NCBI GenBank assembly: GCA_033855775.1
Contig: JAWVFT010000013.1
Coordinates: forward strand, 1-64,000
From: DASVTR01 sp033855775
GTDB lineage: Bacteria; Acidobacteriota; Blastocatellia; Pyrinomonadales; Pyrinomonadaceae
DNA: 64,000 nt
Direction of reading: 5' to 3'
Below are positions 59,822 through 64,000 of the stretch, in pieces (positions within the stretch are counted from its first letter, which is position 1; each line of letters starts with the position of its first letter). The notes under the pieces were generated by a model. It ran no database searches. It worked only from the letters and a program-made list of their open reading frames with translations, and was not told the origin of the DNA. The position numbers and the translations under genes are program-made.

Positions 59822-61279
59822 TCAGGCCGGAATCGCGGCCAGAACTGCGAGCAGCGCGGCCTCTTCGTCGGCTGCGACGGTGCGTAAATCGAGCAGGACT
59901 TTGCTCTCGTTGATGCGCGCGATGACGGGCGGCGTCGAGCGGCGCAAGAGTTCTTCGAGCGCGTCGGCGGAGAGCCGCGCGTGCGTGATGGCGATGAGTG
60001 TCGTCGGCAGTCGCGTTGTCGGAGCGGAGCCGCCGCCGATGGCCGAAACGCCCTGCCTCAACTCTGCGCGCAAGTGATTCGCCGCCATGCTCTCATACAA
60101 CTTTTGCGCAAAGCCGCGGGCGCGCTCGTTAATTTCAGCCTCCGTCATCGCCAGCATTCTGAGAGCCGGAACTTCTGTGAACGCGGCATCGCGGCGATGC
60201 GCGTCGAGCGTGGCTTCGAGCGCGACGAGAGCCAGCTTGTCTGCGCGCAAGGCTCTATAGAGCGGATGCTTGCGGAGCCGCTCGACCAGCGCGCGGCGTC
60301 CGACGATGAGCCCGGCCTGCGCGGCTCCCAACAATTTATCGCCGCTGAAGGAAACGAGGTCAGCCCCGCTCGCAATTGATTCGCCAATCAACGGCTCGCC
60401 TTCAAGCCCGTAGCGGCGCAAGTCAACGAGCGCGCCGGAGCCTGCGTCTTCATAAAGCGGAAGCTCCGCCTCGCGCGCGAGCGCGGCCAACTCCGCGAGC
60501 GCGGGCGTGGCCGTGAAGCCGACGATGCGATAGTTCGACGGGTGAACGCGCATCAGGAGGCGCGTCTGCTCCGTAATGGCGTGGCGATAATCGCCCGCGC
60601 GCGTCCGGTTGGTTGTGCCGACTTCGACCAGCCGCGTCCCCGATTGCGCCATCACATCTGGGACGCGAAAGTCGCCGCCGATTTCCACCAGTTCGCCGCG
60701 CGAGACAATCGCCTCGCCGCCTCTGGCCAGCGTCGTCAAGATGAGCAACGCGGCTGCCGCGCAGTTGTTGACGACGAGCGCGTCTTCCGCGCCGGTCAGT
60801 TCTGCGAGCAGTTGTTCGACGCGCGCTCCACGTCGCCCGCGCTCGCCCGTCTGCGTGTCGTATTCAAGCGCGCAGTAGCGCGACGCTTCGTTCATCAAAG
60901 CCTGACGCGCGGCTTCGGAGAGCGGAGCGCGCCCTAGATTCGTGTGCAGGATAACGCCGCTGGCGTTGATGACGTGGCGCACGCCGCCTTCCAACTCGCG
61001 CCGAAGCGTCTGCTCCAACCTGCGCGCCGCTTCCGCCAGCAACTCGTCTCGCGTCAAAGCTCCGTCTTCATGATTCGCGCTCGCGACTTGCGCTCGCATG
61101 TCCGCTCTCAACTCTTCCGTGACGACGCGCGCCATGTTCGTCAAATGCTCTGCGCCGACCGCATCGCGCAGAGCGCGCGCCGTCTCCGTTCGCAAGAGCG
61201 CGTCAACCGAAGGCAAGGCGCGCAACACGGACGACGATGATGACGATGATGTGGCTTTGTCGGGCATGGCTTGTAGCAT
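59822..61279 (-). CDS. selA: L-seryl-tRNA(Sec) selenium transferase
   Basis: A PLP enzyme that converts Ser-tRNA(Sec) to Sec-tRNA(Sec) with selenophosphate. About 485 residues from the ATG at 61279; a second ATG four codons later is possible. Family blocks are HVINASGVILHTNLGRAPLS, VVNNCAAAALLIL, SRGELVEIGGDFRVPDVM, and the PLP-lysine segment SFSGDKLLGAAQAG. No selB, selD or selC lies in this window, and I see no Sec TGA in the genes here. Confidence 0.95.
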   Translation of the reverse strand: MLQAMPDKATSSSSSSSVLRALPSVDALLRTETARALRDAVGAEHLTNMARVVTEELRADMRAQVASANHEDGALTRDELLAEAARRLEQTLRRELEGGVRHVINASGVILHTNLGRAPLSEAARQALMNEASRYCALEYDTQTGERGRRGARVEQLLAELTGAEDALVVNNCAAAALLILTTLARGGEAIVSRGELVEIGGDFRVPDVMAQSGTRLVEVGTTNRTRAGDYRHAITEQTRLLMRVHPSNYRIVGFTATPALAELAALAREAELPLYEDAGSGALVDLRRYGLEGEPLIGESIASGADLVSFSGDKLLGAAQAGLIVGRRALVERLRKHPLYRALRADKLALVALEATLDAHRRDAAFTEVPALRMLAMTEAEINERARGFAQKLYESMAANHLRAELRQGVSAIGGGSAPTTRLPTTLIAITHARLSADALEELLRRSTPPVIARINESKVLLDLRTVAADEEAALLAVLAAIPA

Positions 61280-61436
61280 ATTCTTTTCGCACGCAATGAA
61301 GCAACGGGGCGCAAGGCTTTGGCGCGCGAAGCGAGGCCGCCGGAACATTTCGTTGACACGCTGCTTTCAAAACGCATAGACTCAATTAAGAGCGCGCCGC
61401 CCACAGTCGTCGCGCCTTCCTTAGGAGAAATCAGCA

Positions 61437-62084
61437 GTGCCAATCCGCGATAATAAGTTTGCGCGTCAAGCGAAAGAGCGAAACCGGAAGAACATCGTCG
61501 TTCGTGACAGCCAGCCGTCGATTGACGACCAGTTGAAGCGACTCGAAGAAGACATCCGTCGGCTCAAGATAGAGTTCGACATCTACTTTAACGGAGCCAG
61601 CAAGCGTCCGCCCTACGACACCAAGAGCCGCGTCGAAACCATCATCAAGCGCGTCGCCGACGACCGCACGCTGACCTTCGCGCAGCGTTATCTCTACAAC
61701 GCGCTCGTCGCGCGCTACACTTCATTCCGCGAACTGTGGCGCCGCACGATGCAGGGGCGCGAGGAAGGGCGCGAGCCGACGGGAGCGCCAAAGCCCGCGA
61801 AGCGACGCGACACGGAGCGCGCCGCGCCGCGCTCGAACTTCGTCTGCGCCGACGCGCATAAGGATGTCGAGACGGTCAGGAATCTCTACAACGCCCTCGT
61901 CGAAGCCAAGACCAATTGCGGCGAGGCGACCGACGACCTTTCGTTCCCGCGCTTTCATCATCTGATTGCCACCAAGACGGACAAGCTCAAAGACCATCTG
62001 GGCTGCGAGCGCGTGCTCTTCTCCGTCGGCGTCGAAGACGGGCGCGTCATCTTCAAAGCCAAAGCGGAAGACGACGCCGCGTAA
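61437..62084 (+). CDS. MXAN_5187 C-terminal-domain-like protein
   Basis: A 215-residue charged cytoplasmic protein. It begins with basic and coiled-coil segments (DDQLKRLEEDIRRLKIEFDI) and contains PPYDTKSRVETIIKRVADDR, LTFAQRYLYNALVARYTSFR and a C-terminal domain ending LGCERVLFSVGVEDGRVIFKA. This fits the family annotated from M. xanthus MXAN_5187, function unknown. The start is GTG with AGGAG nine bases upstream. A strong terminator follows. Confidence 0.8.
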   Translation: MPIRDNKFARQAKERNRKNIVVRDSQPSIDDQLKRLEEDIRRLKIEFDIYFNGASKRPPYDTKSRVETIIKRVADDRTLTFAQRYLYNALVARYTSFRELWRRTMQGREEGREPTGAPKPAKRRDTERAAPRSNFVCADAHKDVETVRNLYNALVEAKTNCGEATDDLSFPRFHHLIATKTDKLKDHLGCERVLFSVGVEDGRVIFKAKAEDDAA

Positions 62085-62142
62085 AGATGACGAAGCGGGC
62101 GATAGCCTTCCTTAGCTTTCTTTTCATCGCTTCGTCAGGTTC

Positions 62143-62193
62143 AAGAAAAAGCAGGCGGCCTTCTTCGATGAAAGAAGGCCGCCTGCTTTTCTT
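62143..62193. terminator. Strong bidirectional terminator
   Basis: A stem of about 22 bp (AAGAAAAAGCAGGCGGCC... and its complement) with a 6-base loop and flanking A/T tracts lies between the convergent MXAN_5187-like and cold shock genes. Confidence 0.9.
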
Positions 62194-62253
62194 ACGAGCG
62201 CTTTCCGGCAAGACCGGAAGCGGTCAGTGGCTTTCCTAACAAAGCCTGGGGAG

Positions 62254-62463
62254 TTACATCATCTTGGTCACTTTCTCAGCCTGCGGGCCTTTCGGTCCCT
62301 GCGTGACTTCGAACTCGACTTCCTGTCCCTCTTCGAGGGTCTTGAAGCCGTCGCCCTGAATGGCGCTGTAGTGAACGAAGATGTCCGAAGAGCCGGGCTG
62401 TTCGATGAAACCGTAGCCCTTCGAATTATTAAACCACTTGACCTTACCGGTTATTCTTGACAT
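62254..62463 (-). CDS. Cold shock protein (CspA family)
   Basis: A 69-residue single-stranded nucleic acid-binding protein and RNA chaperone. RNP1 is KGYGFIEQ (15-22) and RNP2 is DIFVHYSAI (27-35). The start has AGGAGG with good spacing. A good promoter about 285 bases upstream implies a long 5' leader, as in cold-regulated csp genes. It is monocistronic. Confidence 0.97.
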   Translation of the reverse strand: MSRITGKVKWFNNSKGYGFIEQPGSSDIFVHYSAIQGDGFKTLEEGQEVEFEVTQGPKGPQAEKVTKMM

Positions 62464-62868
62464 GACAAACGAATCCTCCTAATGATTCGGTAAAACAGTG
62501 ACGGAGAGCTTTGGGGCTTTCGCGCCGACCAGAGGTTAATGCTTGTGAGCCGGACGCGCTTTTTGAAAGGTGCGCTTCCTCAGAACTACACAACCAACAA
62601 AAAAAGCCTGCGCACGATGGCCTCGCGCCGGGCGGCGCTCGAACTCATCACACACAGACCAACGGGGAAAAACGAAAACTCATTGCTGTAACGCTAACGC
62701 GTGGGGGCAAAGTTAAGGACAACCCTGCGTTCCTGAACGACGGCGCATACTAAGCGAAAGGCCGAAATCTGTCAAGCGAAAAATCATGGCCCAGCGCGCG
62801 AGCCGCTCGCTGCTGTCCGGGCCATTCATCAATTATTTGCTCGCTCTTTTGCGCACACGCCGCTCAAT
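62464..62868. other. Long 5' leader region of the cold shock gene
   Basis: About 400 bases without a supported gene between the S46 peptidase and cold shock genes. It contains the cold shock promoter and a leader of about 275 bases. The open frames here lack ribosome sites. Confidence 0.55.
62747..62775 (-). promoter_or_regulatory. Promoter of the cold shock gene
   Basis: On the minus strand, TTGACA (62775-62770), a 17-base spacer and TAGTAT (62752-62747) make a near-consensus sigma-70 promoter. Confidence 0.7.
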
Positions 62869-64000
62869 TCAATTCTTCATCGGCGGTTTGATGCCGTCCT
62901 TGACCGGCGGCTTAGGCGCTCCCTTCGGCGGCGGCGGGTTGCTGTTGCCACCACCGCCACCGCGCGTGTCCATGCTTGCGCCCGCGAGTTCCAACTCGCG
63001 CAGCAGGTAGCCAGCGCCGCCGAACTTGTCCGCGATGAACAGCACGTAGCGAATGTCAACGGAGATGGTGCGGCCTTTCTCTTCGTTGTAGAAGAAGTCG
63101 TTGCCGAGTCCTTCGTAGTTGCCGTCGAAGACGATGCCGACCTGTTCGCCGCGACCGTTCATGATGGGGCTGCCGGAATTGCCGCCGATGATGTCGGTCG
63201 TCGAGAGAAAATCAACCGGCACGTCGGCGTGATTGGGCAGGGCGTACGGCCCGAAGTCCTTCGCGCGGAAAAGCTGTTTGAGTCGTTCGGGAACGTCGAA
63301 CGGCTCGCGGCCCGTGTCCTTTTCGATGACGCCGGAGAGCGTCGTGAAAGGCGTGTACTGGATGGCCTCGCGTGGCACGTAGCCTTTGACTTCGCCGTAG
63401 GTGAAGCGCATCGTGCGATTGGCGTCCGGGTACGGCTTGACGCCGCGCATCTCGCTCATCCCTTCGAACATGAGCGGACGCCAGCGACTGACCGTGGCGT
63501 TGAACAGTTGCGTCCGCGCCTGATACTGCTGAATCTCAGAGCCGAGCGGAGTTGTGAACTCAACGAGCGGTTCTTTCAAATCGCGCAACTGTGCCGCAGA
63601 CAAATCGAACAACGCGGCCACGCCTTCGTTCGTCGAGAAGCGTTGGCTATCAACGACCGAGCGCGCGAAATCTTCTTCGGCGCGACGGCGGGCTTCGCCC
63701 TGCAACTGTCCGAAGCGTCGCTCGATAAAATCAATCTTCTGTCCGGCGGGCAACTCTTCGGCCTTCGAGAGCAGGTAGCTCAGCAGTTCGCGCTCGTAGG
63801 TCGGGTTGCGGTCGGCGAGCGTCGGCGCAATCTGCGCGCGTGTGCGTTGAATGATAGCGGCGAGGTTGGGATTGCGTTCGGCTTCGGGTTTCTCTTTCTC
63901 GGCGGCAATCTGCCCTGCGACGAAAGCGAAGCTGACGAGATTGCTGGCCGCGAAAAGCTGTTGCAGCAGTTGGTCGCGTTGCGCCGTCTTCAGTAGTTCC
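62869..64000 (-). CDS. S46-family dipeptidyl peptidase, C-terminal part (5' truncated by window edge)
   Basis: The C-terminal portion, about 376 residues, of a DPP7/DPP11-type S46 exopeptidase, a periplasmic enzyme with a chymotrypsin-like double barrel and helical insert. The catalytic Ser is in IIGGNSGSPIMNGRGE. The frame is open through the window edge, so the start and the other triad residues lie outside. The visible part includes the helical region and TISVDIRYVLFIADKFGGAG near the end, then an unusual Gly/Asn/Pro-rich tail (about 35 residues) ending KDGIKPPMKN. Substrate specificity cannot be set from this part. Confidence 0.9.
   Translation of the reverse strand, partial: ELLKTAQRDQLLQQLFAASNLVSFAFVAGQIAAEKEKPEAERNPNLAAIIQRTRAQIAPTLADRNPTYERELLSYLLSKAEELPAGQKIDFIERRFGQLQGEARRRAEEDFARSVVDSQRFSTNEGVAALFDLSAAQLRDLKEPLVEFTTPLGSEIQQYQARTQLFNATVSRWRPLMFEGMSEMRGVKPYPDANRTMRFTYGEVKGYVPREAIQYTPFTTLSGVIEKDTGREPFDVPERLKQLFRAKDFGPYALPNHADVPVDFLSTTDIIGGNSGSPIMNGRGEQVGIVFDGNYEGLGNDFFYNEEKGRTISVDIRYVLFIADKFGGAGYLLRELELAGASMDTRGGGGGNSNPPPPKGAPKPPVKDGIKPPMKN

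Overview
This window looks like a chromosomal segment from an aerobic, high-GC bacterium of the phylum Acidobacteriota, most likely class Blastocatellia (Pyrinomonas-like). The inference rests on three things: a complete cofactor-free group 1h (high-affinity, 'actinobacterial-type') [NiFe]-hydrogenase locus, several small protein types I associate with Blastocatellia, and a diderm envelope (TonB-dependent receptor, OmpA domain, class A PBP). No 16S gene or housekeeping operon in the window fixes the taxonomy, so this remains an inference.

Layout. 1-788: 3' end of a TonB-dependent receptor. 963-1400: SnoaL-like protein. 1781-11621: a four-gene operon with a DUF1175 (YfaT-like) protein, a 1640-residue thioester alpha-2-macroglobulin, a polytopic membrane protein, and an unusual protein that joins a penicillin-binding transpeptidase, a SpoIID domain and an HExxH peptidase. 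11763-17862: signalling genes, a YcaQ/AlkX-type DNA glycosylase and a secreted protein. 17942-19387: minus-strand operon of small unknown genes around an RNA polymerase omega-like gene, divergent from an XRE regulator. 20119-20796: bactofilin.

21501-37829: a hydrogenase island of 19 co-directional genes: hhyS and hhyL; a NifU-Rieske-like protein; a small acidic protein; DUF5947-, DUF6084- and other accessory proteins; a maturation protease; a 58-residue membrane protein; a YceI-like protein; hypA, B, F, C; a SIS isomerase; hypD, hypE; and a NicO-type nickel permease. Together these encode the enzyme, nickel uptake, CN/CO ligand synthesis and insertion, large-subunit processing and candidate electron-transfer or membrane-tethering parts. 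This set is what atmospheric H2 oxidation by group 1h enzymes would require.

37951-45148: a lower-density accessory stretch: a frameshifted M36-peptidase-like remnant that runs into a decaying 21-bp heptad minisatellite, small regulators with palindromic operators, a small secreted Cys protein, and a secreted subtilase. 45149-49149: minus-strand operon with a coiled-coil protein, a TM/OmpA protein split by an in-frame TAG, a Rab/Ras-like small GTPase and a PAS protein. 49441-49512: tRNA-Asn. 49756-64000: esterase, PBP1A, tmRNA, MurI, RNase PH, a SET-domain protein, a PAS/GAF sensor kinase, SelA, a MXAN_5187-type protein, a cold shock protein with a long leader, and the 3' part of an S46 peptidase.

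Two loci best fit a poorly described system: the macroglobulin/murein-enzyme operon (1781-11621) and the small-GTPase/OmpA envelope operon (45149-49149). A recurring oddity is in-frame 18- or 21-bp tandem repeats in several unrelated genes.
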